Below are positions 11,101-23,050 of a stretch of DNA of 64,000 nt, piece after piece; position 1 is the stretch's first letter, and each line of letters opens with the position of its first letter. The stretch comes from Artocarpus heterophyllus. Its lineage: Eukaryota > Streptophyta > Magnoliopsida > Rosales > Moraceae. Under the pieces are notes generated by a model. That model was given only the letters and a program-made list of their open reading frames with translations, was not told where the DNA came from and did not search any database. The stretch covers positions 28,519,715 to 28,583,714 of the forward strand of contig CM046353.1 in NCBI GenBank assembly GCA_025403435.1. Direction: 5' to 3'. Position numbers and translations under genes: made by a program.

Positions 11101-12952
11101 GTGAGGACATATATATACATTGCGATGATTTGGTTTCCAGTTTCCTTCAAGTGTTATATTGACAACGTAAATGCAGTTAATATTTACTAGATGAGACACA
11201 AAAATGGAATTGTTATATAACTTGTTATATAAATTAATTCAGAATTAATTACTCTTTACTTTTTTTTTCTTGTTTGCCATCTTGATAAGCATGAGAAGAA
11301 ACATGAAACGTGACTAAAATGAAGCTTTTTTGAGAGAAAAATAAAAAGCACTTATCGGCAAGCATGTTTTCCTCATCCAGGGAATCTAAAGTCATGCTAC
11401 ATAAATATCGAGTATTAATTCGTGTGTGTATAATGCAGGTTGACAAGTGTTCCTTTTTTTTTTTTCAATGGAAAAATATATTGGAAATAAAAGTTTAACG
11501 AAGCTTGGGAGAAAGAGTTACGTACGTATGTAGCGTTTTTCTAGTAACATTTATAGTAAATATTTACAATAAATAATTAATTTATTTACTAAGCATAGTT
11601 AGGGTAAGTTTACTTTATATATTTTCGTAAATAAATTATTTAGTAAATTTACCGTAAATATACTATTTACTATATAAATATTTTAAAATATATTATTTAC
11701 TATAAATGTATTCATAAAAAATTGACCTGTTACAATTTCACTGCAATCTCAACGACACATAAGGCCCAAAAGTACAATGGAAGAACAAGAAAAAGCATAC
11801 TAAACAGGAAAGAAGAAACCGGGCAGAAACCACCAGGATTTTCTCAATTTAACTCCACTTCTACGAACCCTGAGGCAGTAAAGAATAATTCATTAGAATT
11901 GTTGTTTGTCATTGTCTGCTTCCAAGTTTCAATCCGAACATTTTAAGAAAGGTTGAAAAGTGTTCAAGAATTAGAATTCACAAAAATTACCTAGTTGTGA
12001 ATCAATAAATAAATAATTTATGGGCAAAATCTTTTAGTCAGGCTGTCATACAGTCTAGGTATATGTAACATTTTTCTTACTGACTTGTAACTTTTTGGCA
12101 TAACATGGTAACACCGAAGAAAGTTAAGTATAAGATGATGGTAGGCTATATTTTCTTAATGTAACATTAAAAAAAATTAAGTGTTACACAAAGGTGCAAA
12201 CATTGTTACAATAAAGAATGAAATATGTTACAAGTGCTAGACTAATCGTTGTCAGATTGAGTACATTTATATATGTGTGTGCATATTAGAAATAAAAAAA
12301 TATAATCGAAATTTGTGAAAAAATAAATATAAAAGGAACACCTGATTAATTAAAACGCATTGTTTTGTTCTTAGACTTTCAAAATGTTATCGAATATATA
12401 TGATCATAGTCAATAACTGGCTCTTAATTCTTTATATATGCCAATTAGGCAAGAGTGAAGGCTCTTTCCCTAGAGCCAAACACAAACTTATGCCTACAGT
12501 TCCCGGTCGACTCAAGGAGAAGGCTACAACCTCCTCTGGGCAATAACTTCACGGGCAATGCCTTCATTCTCGCCTCTGTCTCCTGTTCAGCCAAAGATTT
12601 ATCTGCAGAACCCCTTCACAACACGATTCAGAGAATCCAAGTGGCAAAAGACGTGATGACTAATGAATACATCAAGCTATACGTGCAAGCCCTAGAGTGC
12701 TCTTCCGATAAGTTCTTCCCTTCCATGAGAGAACTCACCATTATAACCGACTGGCTAAAGTTCCCTTTCGATGCTCTAGATTTTGGATGGGGAAAGGTTT
12801 CTAGTGCAAGTCTGTTAGGAACTCCGGTTCCTGAGGCTGTTTTTCTGATGCCGAGTCTTGAAGAGCCTGGGAATTTTTTGGTCCGAATTGGTATGGGAGA
12901 ACAGCATGTAAGTGATTTCATTAGCACCTTCAACACCTTTGAGGATCAGTGA
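8137..12952 (+). CDS. BAHD-family acyltransferase (HXXXD-type), three exons
   Basis: BAHD enzymes move an acyl group from acyl-CoA to an alcohol or amine, normally in the cytosol, in specialised, cuticle or hormone metabolism. The exons are 8137-8592 (ends CAG/GTTATA), 9805-10323 (acceptor GCAG/AT, donor AAG/GTATGT) and 12449-12952 (acceptor TTAG/GC, stop TGA). All join in phase 0 to about 492 residues, somewhat longer than the usual 430-460. The catalytic HXXXD motif is HSLFDG (His about residue 169, Asp about 173). The structural DFGWG motif is at about residues 436-440. The N-terminal half has the typical FPAAGRL block. The first intron follows a Gln codon, the position of the common BAHD intron. 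A Ser/Asn-rich stretch of about 40 residues follows HXXXD and accounts for the extra length. The start was chosen because the next upstream in-frame sequence lacks an ATG with similarity. No stop or frameshift was seen. The substrate cannot be deduced. Confidence 0.87.
8593..9804 (+). other. intron 1 of the BAHD gene
   Basis: 1,212 bases, GT..AG. It contains a TA microsatellite (about 8735-8752), a telomere-like AAACCCTAACCCTAGA (8788-8803) and a (GTT)n(GGT)n run (8883-8912). No nested gene was recognised. Confidence 0.8.
10324..12448 (+). other. intron 2 of the BAHD gene
   Basis: 2,125 bases, GT..AG, long for this family. It is AT-rich, with a very AT-rich block at 11530-11715 built of overlapping TAAATTTACTA-like words on both strands. 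No transposon ends were identified, though its size suggests old insertions. Confidence 0.75.
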
Positions 12953-13489
12953 AACTAGCAGATTGCGTGTATGTGTGTGTGTGTGTGTATATTTTTAAGT
13001 TACTTCTAGTTAAACGTTTGTGTTTGATGTGTGTGTGTTGAGTTCAGTGTATGACTAGTATGAACTTTATGACGTTCTTGGTTAGGTTTCATCACAAGAA
13101 ACAATTACCACTGTCTTGTATATGTATGTAGAAAGGGCTCTTGTATGATTACATAAAGTGTTTTTGTCATTTTGGCACCTTTTCTTAATGAAAAAAATGT
13201 TGTTTGGATAATATGAAAAAGGTACACACATTTGGTGCATCTTATTGTATTACAATTTGTATTGTATTGTATTAAATTCTATAGTTTTTATATAATATGA
13301 TTTGTTTGTGTCTTAATAAGTTATTCAAGTACATAATGCCATATTTGATATAACATTGTATTAGGCATTGAATTTCTAATAAAAAAAATTTAAGCATTGT
13401 GTACCCATCCTAGCTCGACTTTGTTCTCCATCTCGACCCCACGATGGAAAAGCAGTATTATTTAATAGTGGCATTTTAAAAAGATTTGG

Positions 13490-13650
13490 GCGAAAAATAT
13501 CTTTTTAAATTGAAGGAAAAATATGATTTTCTTAAAATGAAGGGATCAAAATATATTTTAAAATGCTGAAGGATCAAATGCAATTTTTTTAAATATTTAG
13601 GGGTCAAAATATAATTTTTCAAAATTTTAAAGGATCAAAATTTAATTTTT
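13490..13650. repeat. degenerate tandem repeat with core GGATCAAAATATAATTTT
   Basis: Four to five imperfect units of about 30-35 bases, each with AGGG(A/G)TCAAAAT followed by an A/T-rich half. Units are visible near 13540, 13570, 13598 and 13630. Confidence 0.55.
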
Positions 13651-13667
13651 GAAAGATACAATACGAT

Positions 13668-13765
13668 CACGGTCTCGAATCTCAACCCCAGTCCTAAATC
13701 CTGACCTCAATTCTGGTCTTGAATCTTAACTCTGGTTTTGACACCGAATTTTAACCTTGGTCTGT
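13668..13765. repeat. degenerate tandem repeat, unit like GGTCTTGAATCTTAACCC
   Basis: About five diverged copies of a unit of 16-19 bases with the pattern GGTC-(T/C)(C/T)GAAT-CT(C/T)AACC.. run in one direction. It is adjacent to, but different from, the preceding repeat. Confidence 0.5.
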
Positions 13766-14316
13766 TCCTACGCTTTGATATTTTTGAATATTTTATATAT
13801 TTTTTTAATATGATATTTTAATTTAAATTATGCAACACAGTCCAATAGACAAATTTTATGCATATTAGATATCATAGTATGCATTGTATTAAGTTTGAAT
13901 TTTGAATTAAATTATACGATGTATAAATATTATCACAAGGGTGTTCATTCATTGGTTTTTGTTTTGTTTTGAGTCGGTCGGTTTTAAGAAATGTAAACCA
14001 AGCATTGTCAATTAAAAGGCAGATTTGGTTGGTTTTTTACCGATATTGGTTGGTTTATGGCCGTTAGTTTGACAGTCGGTTTTAGACAAATCAACGAGCC
14101 ATAATACAATTAATAACCCAACATTTAGAGAGAAATAACGTGGTCATTTTTTTTTTTATCAATGCTCAAAGGTATTGAAATAAAGTGGTTGACGTAACAT
14201 GGATTGGGCATCATATCTACAAGAAGATGACAAAAAGAGCAAGAAATGATTAACGGAATAAAAACCTTGAAGAGATAGTAATAAATTAAATTAAAAGATA
14301 AGAGTTTTTTTTTTTT

Positions 14317-14412
14317 TTTTTTTTTTGAATTTTGCTTGCAAATGATACAATATGGAAATGTGACTTTTTTTTTTTGAATTTTGCTTTCAAATGATAAAAT
14401 ATGAAAATGTGA
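14317..14412. repeat. direct tandem duplication of about 49 bases
   Basis: A T-run followed by GAATTTTGCTT(G/T)CAAATGAT and a shared tail occurs at 14317-14363 and again at 14366-14412 with four or so differences. Confidence 0.75.
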
Positions 14413-14578
14413 TAAGACAAATTCAATAATAAAAATAGCAAAACTTTGAGAATCTCCTATATGTTCCATTCTTCCATTCGGAATTTTGATATATTTATGA
14501 CTCAATTGAAAGATTTACATCCCAAACAATCAATTGGAAAATAAAGATTTAAAGACCATGTAAATCAAAATGTATTAG

Positions 14579-14868
14579 TGATAAGTTAGTTTTAGGCTAA
14601 TTAATTAGATAATTCTCACTTAATATTTTTGTTAGATTTGAGCAATTTATAAGGATTTGACAGTGTTCTGTGTTCTTTTGTAGGTTTTGAGAAAAAAAGA
14701 TGCATGATAGCAAAGTGTGGGGCAAAGCAGATAGAAAATGAGCAAAATTAGACTCGGGATGAAAATGGAGCATAGACGCCAGCTTATGGGCACCTAGGCG
14801 CTCAGACAGGTGAGGTTTCAGACAAAAACCCAAGAGAAAAGCGCCTAGGCGCCATAACTGGGGGGGGG
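14579..14868 (+). repeat. 5' LTR of the host element, first part
   Basis: Matches the start of the 3' LTR (from 27973) closely to about position 14860. It then stops at a run of nine G and continues into an antiparallel Tekay-like LTR. The central LTR part, including the TATA box present in the 3' LTR at 28564, is missing. Confidence 0.85.
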
Positions 14869-17781
14869 CAGATGTTGTTACATTCATACATTACATACTT
14901 ATTTTGGAACTTTAAGATAAATTTTAAGTACAAAACTTATTTGAAACTTTAGTTGCAAACATAGTTAAGGAAAACATAACCAGGATTTATACATACATAT
15001 ATATATATATTTTTTAAAACAACATTCATTAACTTAATCCGTAATTTAAATTCACATTATTATTGACCATAAACTTGCTTTAATAAAGTAAATATACCAA
15101 ATTGTAAAATCATAACTTATAAAACATCACATCATTTAAAAGCTATTTACTCCCACAGTTCGGCAAGCCGAACTTGGGACTTCGGCAAGCCGAACATGCT
15201 CGGCAGGCCGAAAATCGTCAACTGACAGGCTGGCAGAGGCTCTGCAAAACTGAGCTTAAATTGAATCATGCATAACATTCTTACATCGGTAGGCCGACCA
15301 ATGATGTTCAGCAGGCCGACAGAGCCAAAAACTTTTAGAAAACTTAATTTTTTTTAAGACAATTCAACTTTTCAAAATGCGGAAGATCAAATTCTGAATA
15401 AGATAAAATAAAACATTAAGCATAGTTCTTGTGTTCTTTAAAACTTATCATAAAATATATTCAAATAATAAGCCATAACTTAGATCATAAAATTTGCTTC
15501 ATTGGCGTTCTTTCGATTACAATTCATCTTCCTTTTTGCTCACATGTCTTCCTATGCCCTCCGCCTAATCCATGACTTTCTTACCATTATCTGCAACATG
15601 ACATAAACTTGAATAAGCTAAAGCTTAGTAAGTACATATGATTCTCACAATTTAAAAAAATTTCATTAACATCATCATCATCATCATATCATAATAGTGC
15701 ATTAAGCACATTTTCATAGATACATATCTTTCATTTCTTGTCCATATTCAAACTTATTCCATTTTATCTTAAGGGCCCAAGTGTTACACCATAATCATCA
15801 TTGTAGGCGTGCCGTCATGAGAGGAGAAGGGTAGCTAATCCTAAACCAAACATGACATCATATCATAACATTGGTGTGCAACACTTATTAGGTGATACAT
15901 ATATACATAACTTTAATACTTTGAAATTTGCCATAATCAAACATGCATAACTTTAAATCATGAAAATCTTTCATAAGAAATCCTTAAAGGAAAATCACCA
16001 TAAAATCATCATGAATATCATCGTGAACATAATATCAAACCTTATAAAACATTTCATGTTGTAGGTGAGAATGTACTTACCTTAAAAGCTAGCTTACTTA
16101 ACCTTATAAGAATTGGTGACATCGTCGCGGTCTCGATGTGCTCGTTCCTTTGTGTGTCCATGCCTTTTATTCATTTAAAGATACAAAATAAAATTAATAC
16201 TTATCATCATAAATATAACATCCATTCATATTACATCACATATACATTTATCTCATACAAACATAATTCATAACCATAACCATCCAAACATAAAATCATT
16301 ATCACATACACTTCACTGGCCTACATGGATTAAAAACTTAAAAACTTAACATTCACACATATTTTTGGCACCATACATTTCAAACATGAAATCTACCAAC
16401 AATAATAATAAGGTAGTGAGTAATCTTTTAAATATATTTTCTAACAATTAAAACACATATTTTAGTTTTTAAATTCATACTAACATCTTACTATCATATA
16501 TTTCCATATCATAAAATTATTTCATCATCAATAAAATCATTTAAACATATAAAACATTACATAAAATAAAAGTCTAAAATTAACATTGTTAAAACAGTTT
16601 TCTTGACCTAATCTCATAGAAATTTCATAACATATAATTCACTCATCAAAACATTACCAAACTTTGCAGTCCATAACATAACATATACATCACATTTTCA
16701 TGCATCATAGCCAAACAACAATATTTTACTGTGAGTGGTAGAGGATAGAAAATTTATAACTTATCATAGAAAAATCCAAATAACGTGAAATTTGGAGGAA
16801 CATCACATAACACATACATGAATAACATATTAAAAAATTCAGAGCAAACGAAATTTTGTAGAGAAAGATATGGTAGTCAGATTAAGGAGAAGAAATACAT
16901 TTCTAAAACACTTAAAGAAATTCTTACCTTAAACAAATTTCTTCACAAAACTCCTTCAATTCAACCAACGAAATTATCAATTTTTCTTTCAAATATTCTC
17001 AGGAAAACAAGGAGAAGAAGGAGAGGAGACAACGTGAAGAAGAAGAGAGAAGAGGAAAGAAACGTCTCAGAAGATTAAAGAGAGAGAGAGCGAGCGTTTA
17101 CGTGAATGAAGATAACGTAAAAGAAAATTTCAATGCTCTCAATTATGTCAAAAATTTCTGACTAATCTTGGGTTAATTCGGGTGGAGAATGAAGAGAAAA
17201 TAAGGAAAGTCAAACAAATCATCTCATCTTACCATAATTTGCCCTCTAAAAATAGGAAACCTTTAACAATTACATTCAATCAATGCCAAGTCAAACGTTT
17301 TATTTCCTTAAATGAGAAAATTAATCCATAATTATACCAATTAATCATATTAAAACACCCAATCAACGTAATTATCTCATCCATAAATTTAGAGAGATTT
17401 CTGCTGACTACTCGTCAACTGTCATCGGCCTGCCGACTGCACAGTTCGGCCTGCTGATTCCATGAAGTTTGGCCTGGGAATGGTTTCCATCGGCCTGCCG
17501 ATTCTTGGCAGACTTTTTGACCTGTCGAATAGTTCTTAAAATACCATACATTATAAGATTCAAGTCATCATTGCATCATAAATAAATATACATTAAAGTT
17601 AACATAAACACTTGAGCACATCGATTCCATGTGATCGTCACCTGTCATAACACTTAGAATAAATAGTTAGCAACATTAAGATCATAAATCATAACATATA
17701 ACATAAATTATTAATAAAATTTACTTCACATCGTTACTAACTTAATATGATTCTGTTACATCAAAATTGGTGGGTGTTACA
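14869..17781 (-). repeat. Tekay-like LTR, copy A
   Basis: It is the reverse complement of the LTRs at 29386-32415 and 37306-40312 along nearly its full length (about 2.9 kb). It ends GGGTGTTACA at 17781, i.e. TGTAACACCC in the element's sense. It contains both GGCCTGCC arrays (about 15155-15325 and 17420-17530). Confidence 0.85.
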
Positions 17782-17804
17782 ATTCTCCCCACCTTATAAA
17801 AGTT
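17782..17804 (-). other. polypurine tract of Tekay-like copy A
   Basis: On the minus strand ATAAGGTGGGGAGAATT lies directly before the LTR start, the usual plus-strand primer of the element. Confidence 0.7.
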
Positions 17805-17817
17805 TCATCCTCGAAAC

Positions 17818-20800
17818 TCAGAATAACTGCGGATACTTAGATCTCATGTCATCTTCACGTTCCCATGTAGCTTCTTCAACTTGATGATTTCGCCATAAAA
17901 CCTTAACCAATGGAATTTCTTTATTCCTCAAGGTCTTGGTTTTTCGATCGAGTATTTCTACTAGCTTTTCTTCATAACTCAAGTCTTCTCGTATCTCGAT
18001 CACTTGTGGCTTAATCACATGCGTAGGGTCCGGGACATATTTCTTAAGCATAGAGACATGAAACACATCGTGCATTGTCGACATTTCAGAAGGCAACTTT
18101 ACTGATAAGCCACCTTACCTATCCTTTTCACGATTTCATAAGGACCAATAAATCTTGGGCTTAACTTGCCTTTCTTCCCAAACCTCATAACTCCTTTAAT
18201 CGGTGCAACTTTTAAAAACACAAATTCACCCACGGTGAACTCTAATGGTCTTCTTCTCTTGTCAGCATAACTCTTCTAACGGCTTTGAGCGGTCTCTATT
18301 CTTCTTCTTATCAACTTTATCATCTAAAAAGTTTGGATAATAAAATCAGTTCTTTCAGCATCGACGCTTTCCATCAACTTCTTCTCACCAGCTTCGTGCC
18401 AACATATAGGCGACCTGCATTTTCGCCCATACAGAGCTTCATAAGGTGCCATCCCTATTGTCGCTTGGAAGCTGTTGTTGTAAGCAAACTCTGCTAATGG
18501 CAACATTTTACACCAGCTGGTCTTAAAATCAAGAGAACAAGCCCGTAGCATATCTTCTAAAATCAAGTTCGTCCTCTAAGTTTGGCCGTCTGTCTGAGGA
18601 TGAAAAGCTGTACTAAAATGTAGCTTGGTTCCCATAGCAGTCTGTACACTCTTTCAAAACTTAGATGTGAACCTACCATCACGATCTGAGATGATTGACT
18701 TGGGAATTCTATGAAGTTGTACAATCTCCTTGACATAGAGTTCCGCTAACCGTTCCATAGAGTAAGTGATCTTGATGGGAATGAAATGCGCCGTCTTAGT
18801 CAGTTGATCCACAACTACCCAAATTGCATCATAACCGTTCATAGTTCTGGGCAAACCGGTAATGAAATCCATTGCTATATCCTCCCATTTTCATTCTGGT
18901 ATTTGGATAGACTGCAGTTCACCACCAAGTCTCTAGTGTTCAGCCTTTACTTGTTGACATGTCAAACATTTCTTCGTATACAATGCAACATCACGTTTCA
19001 TTCCAAACCACTAGAAGTTAGCTCTTAGATCATTATACATCTTTGTTGCACCTGGATGAATAGAGTAAGGAGTGTCATGAATTTCTGCCAAGATCTTTTC
19101 CCTTAAGTCATCAACATTGGGAACACATAAGCGGTCCTTGAGGTACAAAGTTCTGTCATCCACAATACGAAACTCTTGACATTTTTCTTCTTTCATTTCC
19201 TGCTTAATCCTTACAAGACTTACATCTTCATCTTGTTTTCTCTGAATTTCATCATACATCATCAAAGCAAGAGAGAGTCCTGAGAGCTGACCTGCTATAA
19301 GTTCCAAACCGAAGTCTAGAATTCCCTTCTTAAAGGTGGAGACATTGCTTGCATTGACATCAATGTGGCAATTGACTTCCTACTTAGAGCATCAGCCACT
19401 CGGTTAGCTTTTCCAAGATGATAAAGGATTTCACAATCATAATCCTTTACCAACTCTAGTCATCTTCGTTGTCTCATGTTCAGGTCTTTTTGCGTGAAGA
19501 AGTACTTCAGACTTTGATGATCAGTGAATATCTTACATTAGACCCCATATAAATCGTGTCTCCATATCTTTAATGCAAAAACGAATGCTGCTAACTCGTG
19601 ATCATAAGTAAGATAGTTCTTTTCGTAATCCTTCAGTTGTCTCGATGCATAAGCAATCACCCTTTCATTTTGCATTAAAACAGCTCCGAGGCCCATCTTG
19701 GATGCATCACTATAAATTACAAATCCATCATTCCCTTCCGGTATAGCCAATACTGGAGCTAATGTTAGCCTCTTCTTCAGTTCTTGAAAATTCTTCTTGC
19801 ATGTTTCTATCCATTCATACTTCTTCCCTTTGCGAGTCAGATTCGTGAGTGGAGCTGCTATCTTGGAGAAATCTTCTATGAATCTCTGATAATATCCTGC
19901 TAGTCCCAAGAAGCTCCTTTTTTTCACTTGCATCATCGGTTGCTTCCAGTTGAGAACAGCCTCTACTTTAGTAGGGTCAACCATAATTCCTTCCTTCGAT
20001 ATAACATGCCCCAAGAAAGACACTTTATTAAGCCAAAACTCACACTTGGAGAACTTTGCATATAGCTGGTGTCTTCTTAAAGTCTCCAACACAATCCTTA
20101 AATGCTCCACATGTTCTTCTTGATTCTTTGAATAGACAAGAATATCATCGATAAATACAACAATAAATTTATCGAGGAAATCCTTGAATACCCGGTTCAT
20201 CAAATCTATAAAAGCAGCAGGTGCATTCGTCAGACCGAAAGGCATAACCACAAATTCATAGTGACCATACCTCGACCTGAAGGCAGTCTTAGGGATATCT
20301 CCATCTTTAACCTTCAACTGGTGATAACCTGACCGTAGATCAATCTTTGAAAACACAGATACACCCTTGAGCTGATCAAACAAATCATCGATTCAAGGCA
20401 ACGGGTACTTGTTCTTGATTGTCACCTTGTTCAGCTCTCTGTAGTCAATGCAGAGTCTCATAGAGCCATCTTTCTTCTTTACAAATAAAACTGGAGCTCC
20501 CCATGGTGAGTAGCTCGGCCTGATGAAACCTTTGTCAAGTAGCTCCTTTAATTGCATGTGAAGCTCTTTTAACTCTACCAGAGCTATTCTGTAAGGCACT
20601 TTTGAGATCAGGTCGGTGCCTGGAGCGAGCTCAATCTCGAATTCAACTTCTGTTTTTGGCAGTAGACTTGTCAGATTATCAGGAAACACTTCTGCATATT
20701 CATGAACTATAGGCACATCTTCAATTCTTATCTTTTCTTCTTAGCTTTTGTCTACAATGTTCGCCAGATAGCCCATGCAGCCACTTGTTAATAACTTTCT

Positions 20801-21013
20801 TACTTTCATTACAGATAAAATCATGCTGGGTTTCTTTCTGGACTCGCCAACATAAACGTATTTCTGTTCACCTTCTAGATGGAAGATCACATTTCATTTC
20901 CAGCATTCAATAGAAGCATTGTACTTGCTCAGGAATTCATCCCAAGAATCATATTGTAATCATGCATGCCGATCACAATGAGGTCGACGAAAAGTTTCCT
21001 ATCAGAAATCCAT
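17818..21013 (-). pseudogene. Tekay-like pol remnant: protease end, reverse transcriptase, RNase H, integrase, chromodomain-like tail
   Basis: 20393-20716: reverse transcriptase N-terminus (CIDYRELNK). 19538-20383: the rest of the polymerase with the [10 protein letters not shown] catalytic box, then RNase H from [13 protein letters not shown]. 19011-19307, 18654-18872 and 18324-18566: integrase zinc-binding part, catalytic core start ([18 protein letters not shown]) and core end (AEFAYNNSF). 17818-18096: C-terminal tail (VFHVSMLKKYV, EATWERE), ending at the natural stop. The fragments lie in three reading frames with extra stops, so at least two frameshifts occurred. The broken end near 21013 falls in the protease region. 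Confidence 0.85.
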
Positions 21014-21650
21014 AGGGCTACGATGTAGCCAGATTATGAATGTTCACTTTAATTTAATTTAATTCAATTTTATGTTTATTCATTATCTATGCTGAGTGTT
21101 TAATCTAATCTTAATGCTTGTAAAAGTTTACGCACCTTTTGCATGATTTGTGATTTAATTTGAGGCTAAGAAGCGATAACTAAATTAGACTATGATTGAA
21201 TGCCATGAGATCATTATAGGATAGAGATATTTATGAGACTTGTGTAACACTATGAATTTCTTGTTCTTAATGAGTCTTGGTAAGTTTAGAGTTTCCACAG
21301 AGATGTAAGGAATTTGCTAACTGGGATAAATTATTAATGCTTGAGGAAGATTAATGACTACCTAAGAGAAATTCGTTATTAGCATATGAGTAAACATCAG
21401 TTGATTAAATTAGATAATTTGAATAGGATTAATTTAGGTGAAATCGGATGCCCTAGCCTTTTATTGTTTAGATTTTCATTTATATTTTTTGGTTTTATTA
21501 TTTTCTATTTTATATTTGATTGTTCAAATAATTTTAGAGTCAACCAATTTCGGTACTTAGCTAGATTAACTCAATCCTCGTGGGAACGGTACTCTACTCA
21601 CTCTTTATTACTTGTCTATGATTCTGTGCACTTGCAGATTTTCCACAACA
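21014..21650 (+). repeat. 5' LTR of the host element, second part
   Basis: From AGGGCTACGATGTAGCC onward this matches the 3' LTR from about 28781 to its end (..CTTGCAGATTTTCCACAACA), with a few substitutions. It ends directly before the primer site. Confidence 0.85.
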
Positions 21651-21656
21651 AGTTTT

Positions 21657-21674
21657 TGGCGCCATTGCCAGGGA
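21657..21674 (+). other. primer binding site, tRNA-Asp type
   Basis: TGGCGCCATTGCCAGGGA differs at two positions from TGGCGCCGTTGCCGGGGA, complementary to the 3' end of tRNA-Asp and typical of Tat/Athila-type plant retrotransposons. It lies six bases after the LTR end. Confidence 0.85.
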
Positions 21675-21807
21675 TTGTTGTTTAATTTAATTTAATATCG
21701 ATACTAATTAGCTCTAGGATTACTTTGAACATTTTTTTATTTGTTTTATTTTGTTTTTATTTGTTCTAATTTTTTTCTTTTAAGTCATTTGTTTCCCAAG
21801 GCACTTT

Positions 21808-22115
21808 ATGATGTTTCATCAAAATGTCCTTGCAAGTTTTGCCCAACAACATATGGAACCATTTTATGCAGCTTGGGAGCGATTTAAAGATGTGCTTGAG
21901 CAGTAACCACATCACAACCTGCCAAAGTGGGCTCTTCTCCAAATATTTATTGAAGGATTGCATTTTAAAGCTAGAGATTGGGTGGAAAAAGGTGCAGTTT
22001 TTGATGGTCATTCTTTCTTTTCAAGAACCGTTGAGGAAGCTTACTACTTATTGGAGGATATGGCAGCTTTTAATTATCACTGGCATTTGAATTCTTCAAT
22101 GCATAATTCTTGCTA
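21808..22115 (+). pseudogene. Tat/Athila-type gag fragment
   Basis: The frame from 21808 contains FYAAWERFKDVLEQ, then a stop, then PHHNLPKWALLQIFIEGL and VEEAYYLLEDMA. This is the W-x-RFK..PHH..W.LL..F..GL signature of the retrotransposon gag domain in Athila/Tat elements. About 100 residues remain with one internal stop (near 21904, at a residue that is usually Cys or Arg) and an early end. Downstream (22150-22320) a broken frame encodes a short helical stretch (ALEVALDRLKATLKG), perhaps the gag continuation. Not functional. Confidence 0.7.
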
Positions 22116-22492
22116 GGAAAGGCACCAAAATCTTTCATGGAGTATCCACCCCAACATGATGGAACAATGTTGTAGCCAATATCACGAAAGAGAAGACAGC
22201 TTTGGAAGTTGCTTTAGACCGTCTAAAGGCCACTCTTAAAGGAAGTCATGAAATTTCCAAGTTTAGGCGATATCTTGATGAACAAATCCATTTAAAGAGT
22301 ACAAGTTTAGAGTTGTCTAGAGGAGGAAATTACAACATCAAATCCTTGTGGTAACCATAAAATGATGAAGGATGTGGTTTTGTTTGATGATGATTGTGTG
22401 AAATCTCGAGAATTTGAGCCTCTAGAAGAAATAGAACTTCGAGATGAAGAACAAGAACCTTTGAAGTTGGGTTAGCTCAACCATTTGCTAAG

Positions 22493-23050
22493 TTGGGCTC
22501 TTGCTCAATCAACAACGATCTACACTTGCTAAATCAAGAGGAGTCTATCCAAAACTATGACTTTTATGAAGACCAAATCACAAACATGCTAATGGATAGC
22601 CAAAAGGAAAGGGAAGAGCAAATAGAAGGGTTATTAGAGGAATTCCTATATGAGGAGAAGCCACGAGGGTTGTTGCAATATATAGAAGCGCATAAGACCA
22701 TTGATTTGAGCTCATCAATGGTTTCAATGTATAGATCACCAACCGATTTGTGTTGGCCATGGACATCACCACCATCACATCTCACCCTATTCAAGCTCAA
22801 GCTAATAATGAACTTCCCATTAAAAGCACATCATTTAAAGACATGTGTTGTTGGTGTAACATGCAAATCTCTTCTAAATCTTGCTAAGCTTGAGGGCATC
22901 TATAACCAAGACCCATATGTGGTGTCATTTGACACTAACTGTGGGCGAAAGCCGCTCCTTGACAAGCGCTTCTTTGAGAGTCAAGCTGATGACTATAAAA
23001 CAAGTGCTTCTTGGGAGACAACCCAAGCTCTCTATCCTTTTCAATTTTAG
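22493..23050 (+). CDS. unassigned 185-codon frame in the host element
   Basis: An open frame of 185 codons starts with MGSCSINNDLHLLNQEES. It is acidic at the N-terminus (EREEQIEGLLEEF) and later has CVVGVTCKSLLNLAKLEGI and DYKTSASWETTQALYPF. I do not recognise a domain. It lies where some plant elements of this group carry poorly conserved sequence between gag and the 3' end. It may be the decayed end of a gag-pol polyprotein or an extra element protein. There is no evidence that it is translated. Confidence 0.35.
   Translation: MGSCSINNDLHLLNQEESIQNYDFYEDQITNMLMDSQKEREEQIEGLLEEFLYEEKPRGLLQYIEAHKTIDLSSSMVSMYRSPTDLCWPWTSPPSHLTLFKLKLIMNFPLKAHHLKTCVVGVTCKSLLNLAKLEGIYNQDPYVVSFDTNCGRKPLLDKRFFESQADDYKTSASWETTQALYPFQF

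Larger units (their letters stand above)
12953..14304. other. 3' flank of the BAHD gene and intergenic DNA
   Basis: A (GT)n microsatellite lies at about 12968-12989, inside the likely 3' UTR. Candidate near-upstream polyadenylation words (ATAAAG at 13153, AATGAAA at 13188) are weak. 13930-14110 has GGTTGGTTT/CGGTTTT-rich sequence like decayed repeats. No other gene was found. Confidence 0.5.
14869..21017 (-). mobile_element. truncated Tekay-like chromovirus (3' LTR plus pol), minus strand
   Basis: On the minus strand: protease end, reverse transcriptase, RNase H, integrase with chromodomain-like tail, purine tract, then a long 3' LTR. Gag, most of protease and the 5' LTR are gone. Both edges are damaged: about 24 bases of the LTR tip are lost at a G-run (14860-14868), and the other side is fused to the host LTR through the shared bases TAGGG (21013-21017). 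Confidence 0.85.

Noticed and set aside
14597..14887. 96-codon minus-strand frame, with a similar 95-codon frame at 28010-28297
   Set aside because: Both lie in the host element's LTR and owe their similarity to LTR identity. No domain, and the antisense strand of an LTR.
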